Assembly: GCF_002224285.1 (NCBI RefSeq)
Contig: NZ_CP022436.1
Span: forward strand, 1,178,001 to 1,242,000
Source of the DNA: Arthrobacter sp. YN
GTDB lineage: Bacteria > Actinomycetota > Actinomycetes > Actinomycetales > Micrococcaceae
DNA: 64,000 nt
Direction of reading: 5' to 3'
Position numbers and translations under genes: made by a program
The notes under the pieces: model-generated
What the model was told of the DNA's origin: nothing
Seen by the model: only the letters and a program-made list of their open reading frames with translations
Databases searched by the model: none
Part shown: positions 27,299 to 35,613 of the stretch, piece by piece
Layout of the letters: every line of letters begins with the position of its first letter
Numbering within the stretch: the first letter of the stretch is position 1

Positions 27299-28336
27299 CT
27301 AAAGCGATGCGGATACATCGAGCTGACGGCGCGCTTCGTCAAGTGTCTCGAGGATGGAGATGGTCTCGTCCAGAGTATGGATGGGCGATTCTGTACGGCC
27401 TTCGCCAACGAATCGTGCCAATGCCGTCGCTTCCCAAGACAGCCCGGCCATGGACGTCACCCCGGTCGTATCGTTCCACACCATTGCGTCACCATCATTG
27501 CCCGCGAGGCGGAAAGTGGTCGGCATGTAGAAGGAACCATCCATCTCGATTCTCGCTTGTGTGCCTGAGATGACTGCGGTGGACGGAGTACGGACGGCAA
27601 GACTGGTGGTGAGAGTGGATTGGACGTCACGCCCATGTCCAAGCACAAGAGTGGAGAAGGCGTCGACGCCGGTATCGAGCAGACCGCCGATCGCCGTGAT
27701 CGATTGTGGCGCACCCAGGACCATCGAATCCAGTTGTACGGGGTAGATGCCGAGGTCGAGCAGTGCCCCTCCGCCCAGTTCGCGGCGGTGAAGGCGATGA
27801 TCCGGGTAGCCGGGAATGGCCTGGCCGTGATCGGCGACCACAGAACGGACGTCCCCGAGGAACCCGTCGTGAACCAGAGTGCGCACCACGGAGGTCTGCG
27901 GTAGGTAGCGGCTCCACAGCGCCTCCATCAGCAGCACTCCGGCGTTTCGAGCCGCCGCGGCCAGCGCGCGGGCTTCGTCGGCAGTGGTCGCCATCGGCTT
28001 TTCGATCAAAGTGTGCTTTCCGGCAGCCATAGACAGGCGCCCGAGCGTTAAGTGCTCACTTTGCGGCGCAGCTATATAGACCACGTCAACCTCGGGGTCG
28101 GCGACGAGCTGCTCGTACGAGTCGTACGCCCTTGCAATGCTGTGCTGCGCTGAGAACGATCGCGCACGGTCAGCAGACCGGGAGCCGACGGCGACGAATC
28201 GTTGGTCAGTGTGCTCGTGCATGGCAGACACGAAAAGGTCCGCTATCCATCCAGGCGCCAGCAGCCCCCAACGCAACGCCGGGACGTCTTTGCCCGGGGA
28301 GAAGAGTTCAGGCTCGGGAAACGTGGTGGGAAACAT
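27299..28336 (-). CDS. Gfo/Idh/MocA family oxidoreductase
   Basis: A 345-residue NAD(P)-dependent sugar dehydrogenase-like protein. The N-terminal Rossmann domain has WGLLAPGWIA, then YIAAPQSEH and the EKP motif (HTLIEKPMA) typical of the family; the C-terminal domain has GGGALLDLGIYPV with the usual catalytic-site Asp. It is cytosolic, without signal peptide. It stands alone upstream of lacI-1 on the same strand (117-base gap) and divergent from the phosphodiesterase gene. Likely oxidises or epimerises a sugar or sugar derivative from the locus; the substrate cannot be predicted. Confidence 0.88.
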   Translation of the reverse strand: MFPTTFPEPELFSPGKDVPALRWGLLAPGWIADLFVSAMHEHTDQRFVAVGSRSADRARSFSAQHSIARAYDSYEQLVADPEVDVVYIAAPQSEHLTLGRLSMAAGKHTLIEKPMATTADEARALAAAARNAGVLLMEALWSRYLPQTSVVRTLVHDGFLGDVRSVVADHGQAIPGYPDHRLHRRELGGGALLDLGIYPVQLDSMVLGAPQSITAIGGLLDTGVDAFSTLVLGHGRDVQSTLTTSLAVRTPSTAVISGTQARIEMDGSFYMPTTFRLAGNDGDAMVWNDTTGVTSMAGLSWEATALARFVGEGRTESPIHTLDETISILETLDEARRQLDVSASL

Positions 28337-28756
28337 TGGTGGATTATTCCTTCATTCTGCGCATTGGTGCGCATCGAAACTCATGGGGGCAGGCACCGGA
28401 CTTGGGGAAAGCGCAGCGGTGGAGAAGGAAGCGGCCGGTGCCACCGGTACAAGAATCTTCGGAACGAACCCGTTCCACCAAGAGGATTGCACCATTATTA
28501 AACAATAGCTACCAAAATAGAACATTTTACGCGGGTAGTCCAAGCTCCTTCGGCGGGGGTGCTGGCGGGGCGGCCCGCGACTACGGCTGTGTCATGGCGG
28601 GATCGCGGCTCCCGCACTCTTGACAATGACGCCGGGGCAACCCTTCAATGTTTACGTAATCATTCGTCGGTGCAGACGATTTCGGGTGTTGGTGGGGCGC
28701 TGCCTGGCAGCTGGTCGCTGCACCACGAGCACCCTAGAGATCGTGAGAACCACTCC
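28337..28756. other. 420-bp divergent intergenic region
   Basis: No convincing gene. It contains a short AT-rich stretch (about 28490-28530, likely promoter of one or both divergent genes) and the LacI operator at 28648-28663. The spurious open frame before the phosphodiesterase start has no ribosome site or homology. Confidence 0.6.
28648..28663. promoter_or_regulatory. LacI-type operator before the phosphodiesterase gene
   Basis: ATGTTTACGTAATCAT, one mismatch to consensus (AATC for AAAC). It lies 109 bases before the phosphodiesterase start and about 310 from the divergent oxidoreductase start. Confidence 0.72.
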
Positions 28757-31045
28757 ATGGCACACCATCTACGTCTGTGGGCGGGGGTCGCGGCTACGGC
28801 CGTGGCACTGACCGGCACAGTCTTGTCCAGCGCCCCCGTGATGGCCGCCGAGGCGCCCATAGCGAAGACGCTGATTATCGGGGTTGACGGGGCAGCCTTC
28901 GATTCACTGGGCCCGGCAGGGATGCCCCGGTTGGATGCGCTGCGTGCTCAGGGCACAACGTCGGTCAGCAACCTGTATACCCAGCCAATGGCGGAGACGT
29001 CCTCCGGGCCGGGATGGGCAACCATCGCCACCGGCGTCTGGCCGGACAAGCACAACGTCCTGGACAACGGGTTTGGCTCTCCACAATTTGGCGCTTACCC
29101 GGACTACCTGACACGCATCAACGCGGCATCACCGTCGCGCAAGACCGCGGCAATGGGAACATGGCAGCCCATTACCGCCACCATTTTCGGTCCGGGTGTG
29201 GACGTGCGGACCAAGTTCTCCACCGATGCGGACACAACGACAGCCGCAGTGGACGCAATTTCCACTGGCTCAGTGGACGATCTCTTCTTCTACCTGGAGG
29301 ACGTGGACACGGTGGGGCACCGTGTGGGCACCAGTGGGGCTGACTACGGCGCGGCTCTTGCCAGCGCGGACGCAAGGATTGGCCAAGTCATGGACGCGGT
29401 GGCGGCACGCCCAAGCAACGAGGAATGGACGGTTGTTGTCACCACCGACCATGGTCACACCCCCACAGGAGGCCACGGCGGAAGCTCCGCGGGGGAGCGG
29501 CGTGTCTTTACCACGATGGTTGGCAAGGGAATCGCCGCAAACCTCACCCGGTACGACGCCAAGCTTGTGGACGTTGCCCCCACCGTCATGGCCGCCGCAG
29601 GGGTGCCCGTGAAGTCCGAATGGAATCTCGACGGAAATCCCTTTGGCAGCCTCACCCACGATGACTTCGACTCCCTGCGCCCAGTGCTGCAGCCCGGCGT
29701 CGATGAGACCGCGATCCCCGCGGGCACTCTTGGGTGGACCAAGGCGACGCCTGTGGGGTGGTCCATCGACAACTCGGCAATGCCTACCGGGGGGACTGCG
29801 GAGTGGCGGGGGTGGACCTTTGCCACGGATGACTTCTGGACAGCGGCCGATCGCGATCAGGGCCGTGAAACGACGGTACGTGGCCGCGACGTAATCGCGG
29901 TGGCTGACTCGGACGAATGGGACGACAAGCAGCACGCGTCCGGTCAGTTCGACTCGACGCTGGTCAGTCCCGCTTTTCCCGTTGACGGGCTGCGACGCGC
30001 GAGCCTCAGCTACGCAACCAACTACGCCATCGATGGTCCCCAGTCAGCCACAGTCACAGTAACCTTCGATACCGGGGCCACCCAGACGCTGAAGAGTTAC
30101 TCCACGGCTACGAATACGGTGGAGAAACTGCCCTTCACCGTGCCAACAGGAGCCACGACGGCACAGTTCCGGTTCCGTTACACGGGAGAGAACAGTTCCT
30201 TCTGGGCTGTGGACGCGGTGGGTATCCAGGACGCGATCGCGGCGTCCGACATCCGTTACGTGGTCAACGCCGGCGGACAGCAGACATCTGACTGGGTGTC
30301 GCTGACCAGTGCGGCCGCCCAGGACGGGGGTCTCCTCAACAGCACGGCCGATCAGCCCTTCGGTGCGGACCCGGCCGGCGGAGCGCCCTGGGGATACGAA
30401 AGCCCCGGTAGTGGGAGCAGCGGCGAATCCAGCGGAGATATGTTCTCAACTTTGCGGTACGCCGTATCCAGCCGGGACCTGACCTACCGGTTCGGAAACC
30501 TTCAGCCGGGCATGTACACGGTTCACGCCGGGTATGCCGATCCCTGGTCCTGGGACAACCGCGGTGCCGAGGTGACCATTAACAACGAGGTCCGCGAAGC
30601 CGACCATGACTACTCATCGGAGAACCAGGCCGCGGCCTACGGCAACGTCACCGTTGGCGAGAACGGCGAACTCACCTTCACGCTCAGCAAGACGCGCTCC
30701 TCTGATGTGCAGTTGAGCTGGCTCATTGTCAGTGCCGTGAACCCTGGGGAAACCGGTAACCCGCCCACGCACTCGGCCACCACCGCCATGCGATGCATCG
30801 GAAACAAGGCCTACCTCGCGGTCTCCGTGCAGAACACCACAGCAGAGGCTCTGACCATCGCTGTGGATACTGCCTATGGGTCCAAGTCCTTTGCCGGGGT
30901 AGCACCTGGGAAGAGTGCTTCGATCGCTTTCAACAGCCGTGCTGCGATACTCCCGGCCGGCTCCGTCAGTGTCACCTCGGGTGCAACGGATGAGTCTGCA
31001 GGCTTCACCTCGACAGTTCCTTACACCGGCACCAGCTGCCCATAA
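28757..31045 (+). CDS. Secreted alkaline phosphatase/phosphodiesterase-superfamily protein with galactanase-like C-terminal modules
   Basis: A 762-residue secreted protein. Signal peptide ends near PVMAAEAP (residue ~31). Residues ~35-310 match the type I phosphodiesterase/nucleotide pyrophosphatase branch of the alkaline phosphatase superfamily: IIGVDGAAFDSLG (metal Asp), SGPGWATIATG (likely nucleophile Thr/Ser), EDVDTVGHRVG and TTDHGHTPTGGHGG. A jelly-roll region (~325-495) follows, then a malectin-like module (~498-660) and a terminal domain (~665-762) that closely resemble the end of the galactanase. ATG 28757 gives a clean signal peptide although its ribosome site is weak. Substrate unknown; phosphate or phosphodiester groups on a glycan or glycolipid are possible. 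Confidence 0.82.
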   Translation: MAHHLRLWAGVAATAVALTGTVLSSAPVMAAEAPIAKTLIIGVDGAAFDSLGPAGMPRLDALRAQGTTSVSNLYTQPMAETSSGPGWATIATGVWPDKHNVLDNGFGSPQFGAYPDYLTRINAASPSRKTAAMGTWQPITATIFGPGVDVRTKFSTDADTTTAAVDAISTGSVDDLFFYLEDVDTVGHRVGTSGADYGAALASADARIGQVMDAVAARPSNEEWTVVVTTDHGHTPTGGHGGSSAGERRVFTTMVGKGIAANLTRYDAKLVDVAPTVMAAAGVPVKSEWNLDGNPFGSLTHDDFDSLRPVLQPGVDETAIPAGTLGWTKATPVGWSIDNSAMPTGGTAEWRGWTFATDDFWTAADRDQGRETTVRGRDVIAVADSDEWDDKQHASGQFDSTLVSPAFPVDGLRRASLSYATNYAIDGPQSATVTVTFDTGATQTLKSYSTATNTVEKLPFTVPTGATTAQFRFRYTGENSSFWAVDAVGIQDAIAASDIRYVVNAGGQQTSDWVSLTSAAAQDGGLLNSTADQPFGADPAGGAPWGYESPGSGSSGESSGDMFSTLRYAVSSRDLTYRFGNLQPGMYTVHAGYADPWSWDNRGAEVTINNEVREADHDYSSENQAAAYGNVTVGENGELTFTLSKTRSSDVQLSWLIVSAVNPGETGNPPTHSATTAMRCIGNKAYLAVSVQNTTAEALTIAVDTAYGSKSFAGVAPGKSASIAFNSRAAILPAGSVSVTSGATDESAGFTSTVPYTGTSCP

Positions 31046-31069
31046 GCAGCCCGGCTGCCTCAGCAGGCC

Positions 31070-31113
31070 AGCACGGTCGCGTTGCCCTAATGGGCCGGCG
31101 CGGCCGTGCTTTT
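31070..31113. terminator. Bidirectional terminator between phosphodiesterase and lacI-2
   Basis: AGCACGGTCGCG (31070-31081) pairs with CGCGGCCGTGCT (31099-31110) with one G-U pair, then TTTTG. It overlaps the end of lacI-2, the same layout as at lacI-1. Confidence 0.7.
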
Positions 31114-32178
31114 GCGCACCATGAGGCGGGTCGGCACCGTGGTGACGACGCTGGCCGGGGTGTTACCGGCGATCTGCTGAAGCAGCTTTTCAATGCTCAG
31201 CCGGCCAACTGCGAGGAAGTCTTGACGGATGGTGGTCAGTGGAGGCCAGAAGGAAGTGGATTCCTCGAGGTCATCAAATCCCACAATGCTGACATCCTTC
31301 GGGATGAGGCGCCCAAGTTCATGAAGGGCTCGCATTGCCCCGAGCGCCATCTGATCGTTCGCGGCGAAGATTGCGGTGACTTCCCGATTGCGGCCAAGCT
31401 CCATCCCGACCTGATATCCGGATTCGGTGGACCAATCTCCATGAAGGACAGTGGGCGCTTCGATGCCTGCCTCGTCCAGCGTCCGTCGCCAGGACTCCTC
31501 CCGGTGCCTGGCTGAAAAGGAGGAGACTGGGCCCCCTATGTGCCAAACCTGCTGGTGGCCTAGATCAAGGAGATGCTCAGTAGCAAACCGCGCACCCTCG
31601 GCTTGGTCTGTATCCACCATGGGATAGCCGTAACCGGGGCTTGAGTCGATGACCACAGCGGGGAGGTCCTCGGGCAACGTAATGTCCGCACGATCAAACA
31701 GGTGCGCCTCGAAGATGATGACCACCCCGTCCACATCTTGCTCCTTCAGCCGGTTGTAGGCGCCTGTCACGGTACCTGTAGTGGGATCGTGGAGGGGGAT
31801 GAGGTTCACCGAGTATCCGGCCTGTGACGCAGCGGTTGCGATGGCATCCAGGGTGCGTCTGTTGCCGTAGGTCGAGAGATTGAACATGATGACGCCAATG
31901 GATTTGAACTGACCGCTCTTGAGTGCGCGTGCAGCCCTGTTGGGCCGATAGCCCAGTTCTTTCATGGCGTCCAGCACCCGCTGCTTGGTCTTTTCTTCAA
32001 CATTCGTCAGGCCGTTGGATACGCGGGAGACGGTCTGGGCGGAAACCCCGGCTGCTCGTGCAACATCGCCGATTGAGGGGCCGCGGGCAGCTCGGGCACT
32101 CCTGACCGAGGGTGAATCGCTGGTGTGCGACGTGCTGGCCGGGCTAACGCTGTCTGCGGCATCCTCTTGTATGTTCAC
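31087..32178 (-). CDS. LacI-family repressor 2
   Basis: A 363-residue paralogue of LacI 1: the HTH and hinge are almost identical (GPSIGDVARAAGVSAQTVSRV, RPNRAARALKSG) and the ligand domain is also very similar, with changes in the ligand pocket region that may alter inducer choice. The start is GTG 32178. At the position of the LacI 1 ATG this gene has ATA, so the downstream start used by its paralogue has been lost; no good ribosome site precedes the GTG. Operator 32171-32186 covers the start, so autoregulation is likely. Divergent from importer 2. Confidence 0.88.
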   Translation of the reverse strand: MNIQEDAADSVSPASTSHTSDSPSVRSARAARGPSIGDVARAAGVSAQTVSRVSNGLTNVEEKTKQRVLDAMKELGYRPNRAARALKSGQFKSIGVIMFNLSTYGNRRTLDAIATAASQAGYSVNLIPLHDPTTGTVTGAYNRLKEQDVDGVVIIFEAHLFDRADITLPEDLPAVVIDSSPGYGYPMVDTDQAEGARFATEHLLDLGHQQVWHIGGPVSSFSARHREESWRRTLDEAGIEAPTVLHGDWSTESGYQVGMELGRNREVTAIFAANDQMALGAMRALHELGRLIPKDVSIVGFDDLEESTSFWPPLTTIRQDFLAVGRLSIEKLLQQIAGNTPASVVTTVPTRLMVRKSTAAPAH

Positions 32179-32186
32179 CTAAACAT
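32171..32186. promoter_or_regulatory. LacI-type operator over the lacI-2 start
   Basis: ATGTTCACCTAAACAT, two mismatches to consensus, sharing the CACCT core with the lacI-1 site. Confidence 0.75.
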
Positions 32187-32204
32187 GCTAATCTTCTTTC
32201 AAGA

Positions 32205-32220
32205 ATGTTTGCGTAAACAT
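32205..32220. promoter_or_regulatory. LacI-type operator before importer 2
   Basis: ATGTTTGCGTAAACAT, one mismatch, 23 bases before the first permease start. Centre-to-centre distance to the lacI-2 site is 34 bp, so the divergent promoters are probably controlled together. Confidence 0.8.
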
Positions 32221-32242
32221 AGCGAGAAGAGAAGAATTTATC

Positions 32243-33160
32243 ATGACAACGACGTCGCCCGTGGCCGACGCTCCACCCTTGGTCCAATCCCGCAAGCGCG
32301 CAGGTAGATGGATGGGGTGGGCATTCGTGGGCCCGTTCATGGCTGTCTTCCTGCTGGTATTCGTGGCTCCAGTCCTCTACGCGTTCTACCTGAGCCTCTT
32401 CCAGAACCAGATGGTGGGCGGCGACAAGTTCGTTGGGGGAGCCAACTATCTTCAGGCGCTTGGCGATCCCCAGTTCTGGGACTCCGTGATCAGGGTGGCC
32501 ATCTTCCTGGTGGTCCAGGTCCCCATCATGTTGTTCCTCGCCCTTTTCGCAGCCTTGGCACTGGACAGCGGGCGTCTCCGCGCGTCGTCGTTCTTCCGCA
32601 TTTCTGTATTCCTCCCGTACGCAGTACCGGCAGTAGTGGCGACGCTGATGTGGGGATTCATCTACGGCCCCCGTTTTGGCCTGTTCGGCAGCATTAACGA
32701 TTTCTTCGGGTTGGATCTGGCCGAGCCCCTCTCTTCCAGCTGGATCCTCGCCTCGATCGGGAACATCAACACCTGGGAGTTCACGGGCTACAACATGCTG
32801 ATCTTCTATTCGGCGCTGAAGGTCATCCCCGCGGAACTGTATGAGGCAGCAAACCTTGACGGAGCAGGCACGTTCCGGGTGATCCGGAGCATCAAGCTTC
32901 CCTCCATCCGCGGAGCCATCGGCATTGCGAGCATCTTTTCGGTCATCGGCAGCTTCCAGTTGTTCAACGAGCCGAACATCCTCAAGGCGTTGGCACCAAA
33001 CTCCATCAGCTCATACTTCACGCCGAACATGTACGCATACAACCTCTCGTTTGCAGGCCAGCAGTTCAATTACGCCGCGGCTATCTCCATCATCATGGGC
33101 GTCCTGACGGTCATTGTTGCCTACGTCGTCCAACTCTCCGGCTCGCGAAAGGATGCCTAG
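32243..33160 (+). CDS. Sugar ABC importer 2, permease (MalF type)
   Basis: A 305-residue permease with six predicted TM helices and EAA motif YEAANLDGAGTFRVI near residue 205. ATG 32243 follows GAGAAGAGAAG. It opens an operon running through the second permease, the binding protein, beta-galactosidase, epimerases and the surface proteins. The gene order (permeases first, binding protein third) differs from importer 1. Confidence 0.9.
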   Translation: MTTTSPVADAPPLVQSRKRAGRWMGWAFVGPFMAVFLLVFVAPVLYAFYLSLFQNQMVGGDKFVGGANYLQALGDPQFWDSVIRVAIFLVVQVPIMLFLALFAALALDSGRLRASSFFRISVFLPYAVPAVVATLMWGFIYGPRFGLFGSINDFFGLDLAEPLSSSWILASIGNINTWEFTGYNMLIFYSALKVIPAELYEAANLDGAGTFRVIRSIKLPSIRGAIGIASIFSVIGSFQLFNEPNILKALAPNSISSYFTPNMYAYNLSFAGQQFNYAAAISIIMGVLTVIVAYVVQLSGSRKDA

Positions 33161-33163
33161 CCC

Positions 33164-34120
33164 ATGTCCGTACGTTTGAGCCCAGCCCATTCCAGCGATA
33201 CCGCGCCCAAACCGTCACCGGCGGTGAGGCCCCGGCGGTCACCTGCACCCAGGTTGGCCGCCCGGCGCCACGGCGTCAGCCGGAAGCGCTCGTCCGTCCT
33301 TCTCACCATCCTGATGGGGGTCATGGCAGTGTACGCACTGCTTCCCTTGTTCTGGTTGCTGGTCAACTCCACCAAGACGCAGACCTCCCTTTTCAGCTCC
33401 TTCGGCCTGTGGTTCTCCGGGGACTTCGCACTGTGGGACAACATCGTGGGTACCTTGACCTACAACGACGGCGAATTCCTGCGCTGGCTTGCCAACACCG
33501 TGCTCTATGTCGTGGTGGGTGCCGGCGGGGCAACATTCCTTGCCACCCTGGCCGGCTACGGCCTGGCCAAGTTCGATTTCCCCGGCAAGCGCGGCGTCTT
33601 CGCGGTGGTCCTGGGAGCGGTAGCTATTCCGGGCACTGCCCTTGCCGTTCCGACGTTCCTCATGTTCAGCCAGATGGGGCTCACGAACACCCCGTGGTCG
33701 GTCATCATTCCGTCCCTGATCAGCCCGTTTGGGCTCTACCTGGTGTGGATCTACGCCCTCGAATCCGTCCCCACGGAAGTTCTGGAAGCAGCGCGCATGG
33801 ACGGGGCAGGGGAGTTCCGCACGTTCTTCACCATCTCGTTGCGAATGCTCGCTCCCGGCTTCATCACCGTCCTGTTGTTCACGGTGGTGGCCACCTGGAA
33901 CAACTATTTCCTCCCCTTGATCATGTTGAGCCAATCAACCTGGTACCCGCTCACCGTGGGGCTCAACAGCTGGAACGCCCAAGCGACTACGGCCGGAGGC
34001 GAGGCCATCTACAACCTCGTCATCACCGGATCATTCCTCACCATCGTGCCCATCGTGGGGGCGTTCCTCTTCCTCCAGCGCTTCTGGCAGTCAGGACTGT
34101 CTGCGGGAAGCGTCAAGTAG
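33164..34120 (+). CDS. Sugar ABC importer 2, permease (MalG type)
   Basis: A 318-residue permease with a ~40-residue basic Pro/Arg-rich cytoplasmic N-terminus, six TM helices and EAA motif LEAARMDGAGEF near residue 208. It begins three bases after the first permease. No ATPase gene is found in this operon either, so both importers presumably share an ATPase encoded elsewhere. Confidence 0.9.
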   Translation: MSVRLSPAHSSDTAPKPSPAVRPRRSPAPRLAARRHGVSRKRSSVLLTILMGVMAVYALLPLFWLLVNSTKTQTSLFSSFGLWFSGDFALWDNIVGTLTYNDGEFLRWLANTVLYVVVGAGGATFLATLAGYGLAKFDFPGKRGVFAVVLGAVAIPGTALAVPTFLMFSQMGLTNTPWSVIIPSLISPFGLYLVWIYALESVPTEVLEAARMDGAGEFRTFFTISLRMLAPGFITVLLFTVVATWNNYFLPLIMLSQSTWYPLTVGLNSWNAQATTAGGEAIYNLVITGSFLTIVPIVGAFLFLQRFWQSGLSAGSVK

Positions 34121-34128
34121 AAGACCCG

Positions 34129-34152
34129 ACGACGGCGACCTCCCGCCGTCGT
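34129..34152 (+). other. Intercistronic hairpin before the binding-protein gene
   Basis: ACGACGGCG (34129-34137) and CGCCGTCGT (34144-34152) form a perfect 9-bp stem with a six-base loop. No T run; probably an mRNA stability or attenuation element. Confidence 0.5.
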
Positions 34153-34187
34153 AAATCTCCAAACCGCATCTGAAAGGCACTCATTCA

Positions 34188-35543
34188 ATGAAGAACAACC
34201 ATCGCTTCCGGCGGGTGGCCACTGCCGCCCTGGCGGCAAGCCTCATGATCGGCGGCCTCGCCGCCTGCAGCGGCTCGGGAACAACGGCAAACGCAGGAGC
34301 CGAAGGCGCAAGTGCCGCGGACATCGCGAAAGCACTCGATACCGAAACCACCCTCACGGTGTGGGGTTGGGCGCCGCAGCTCGAACCGATCGTGGAGGCC
34401 TTCGAGGCCAAATACCCCAAGGTCCACGTCAACCTGGAAAACGTGGGAACGGGCAACGCCCACTACACCAAGCTTCAGAACGCCGTTAAGGCCGGAAGCG
34501 GTGCTCCGGACGTAGCGCAGATCGAATACAACGCCCTGCCGCAGTTCGCCCTGTCCGATTCCCTGGTAAATCTGAAGGACTTCGGTGCCGAGGAGCTCAA
34601 GGACAACTACACGGCGTCCACCTGGGGTTCGGTGAACCTCAACGGTGGCGTCTACGCACTCCCGCAGGATTCAGGTCCCATGGCCATGTTCTACCGGGCG
34701 GATGTCTTCGAAAAGCACGGCATCAGCATCCCCACCACCTGGGATGAGTACGTTGAAGCCGGCAAGAAGCTCCACGCTGCCGACCCCAAGGCCTACATCA
34801 CCAGTGACACTGGCGATGCCGGCTTCACCACCAGCATGATCTGGCAGGCCGGCGGCAAGCCCTACACGCTGGACGGAAGCACCAAGGTAGCCGTTGATCT
34901 CCAGGATGAAGGCGCCAGGAAGTGGACCGGCACCTGGAACCAGCTGCTCAAGAACGATCTCCTGTCGCCCGTCACCAGCTGGAGCGACGAATGGTACAAG
35001 GGCCTCTCGGACGGAAGCATTGCCACGCTGATCATCGGCGCATGGATGCCCGCAAACCTGGAATCGGGTGCGGCAAGTGCCAGCGGTCAGTGGCGGGTAG
35101 CCCCGATGCCGACATATGAGAAGGGCGCAGCCGCAACGGCCGAGAACGGCGGCGGCGGCGACGCCGTACTGAAGCAGAGCAAGAACAAGGCTGCAGCCTA
35201 CGGCTTCCTCCAGTTCGCCAACGGCCCTGAAGGATCCAAGATCCACGCTGCAAGCGGTGGCTTCCCCTCCACCACGGCCGATCTTCAGAGCGAAGCGTTC
35301 CTGAACGCTGAAAACGCCTACTTCGGCGGCCAGAAGATCAACGAGGTCCTGGTCCAGGCTTCCAAGGACGTTGTTCCGGGGTGGAGCTACCTTCCCTTCC
35401 AGACCTACGCCAACAGCATCTACAGCGACACCGTTGGTCAGGCCTACGGTTCCAAGGGCGATCTGAATGATGGCCTCAAGGCCTGGCAGGATGCCACGGC
35501 AAAGTACGGCCAGCAGCAAGGCTTCACAGTTACCACCAAGTAA
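34188..35543 (+). CDS. Sugar ABC importer 2, substrate-binding lipoprotein
   Basis: A 451-residue family-1 solute-binding protein. Unlike the importer 1 protein it has a Sec-type lipoprotein signal with lipobox GLAACSG (Cys at about residue 27). The mature domain has TLTVWGWAPQLEPIVEAFE and GVYALPQDSGPMAMFYRAD, typical of oligosaccharide binders. ATG 34188 follows GAAAGGCAC. The adjacent GH35 gene suggests that it captures beta-galactosides. Confidence 0.88.
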   Translation: MKNNHRFRRVATAALAASLMIGGLAACSGSGTTANAGAEGASAADIAKALDTETTLTVWGWAPQLEPIVEAFEAKYPKVHVNLENVGTGNAHYTKLQNAVKAGSGAPDVAQIEYNALPQFALSDSLVNLKDFGAEELKDNYTASTWGSVNLNGGVYALPQDSGPMAMFYRADVFEKHGISIPTTWDEYVEAGKKLHAADPKAYITSDTGDAGFTTSMIWQAGGKPYTLDGSTKVAVDLQDEGARKWTGTWNQLLKNDLLSPVTSWSDEWYKGLSDGSIATLIIGAWMPANLESGAASASGQWRVAPMPTYEKGAAATAENGGGGDAVLKQSKNKAAAYGFLQFANGPEGSKIHAASGGFPSTTADLQSEAFLNAENAYFGGQKINEVLVQASKDVVPGWSYLPFQTYANSIYSDTVGQAYGSKGDLNDGLKAWQDATAKYGQQQGFTVTTK

Positions 35544-35551
35544 GACGTGGC

Positions 35552-35586
35552 GCGGGTCCGGGGCGGCCCCCGGCCCTGGACCCCGC
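35552..35586 (+). other. Intercistronic hairpin after the binding-protein gene
   Basis: GCGGGTCCGGGG (from 35552) can pair with CCCTGGACCCCGC (ending 35586), a GC-rich imperfect stem with no T run, between the binding protein and GH35 genes. Confidence 0.45.
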
Positions 35587-35613
35587 TCCACCATTTCAGA
35601 TTGGATTTCCCCT

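Noticed and set aside
28559..28756. Upstream extension of the phosphodiesterase open frame
   Set aside because: It would put the signal peptide 66 residues inside the protein and run through the LacI operator; ATG 28757 is better.
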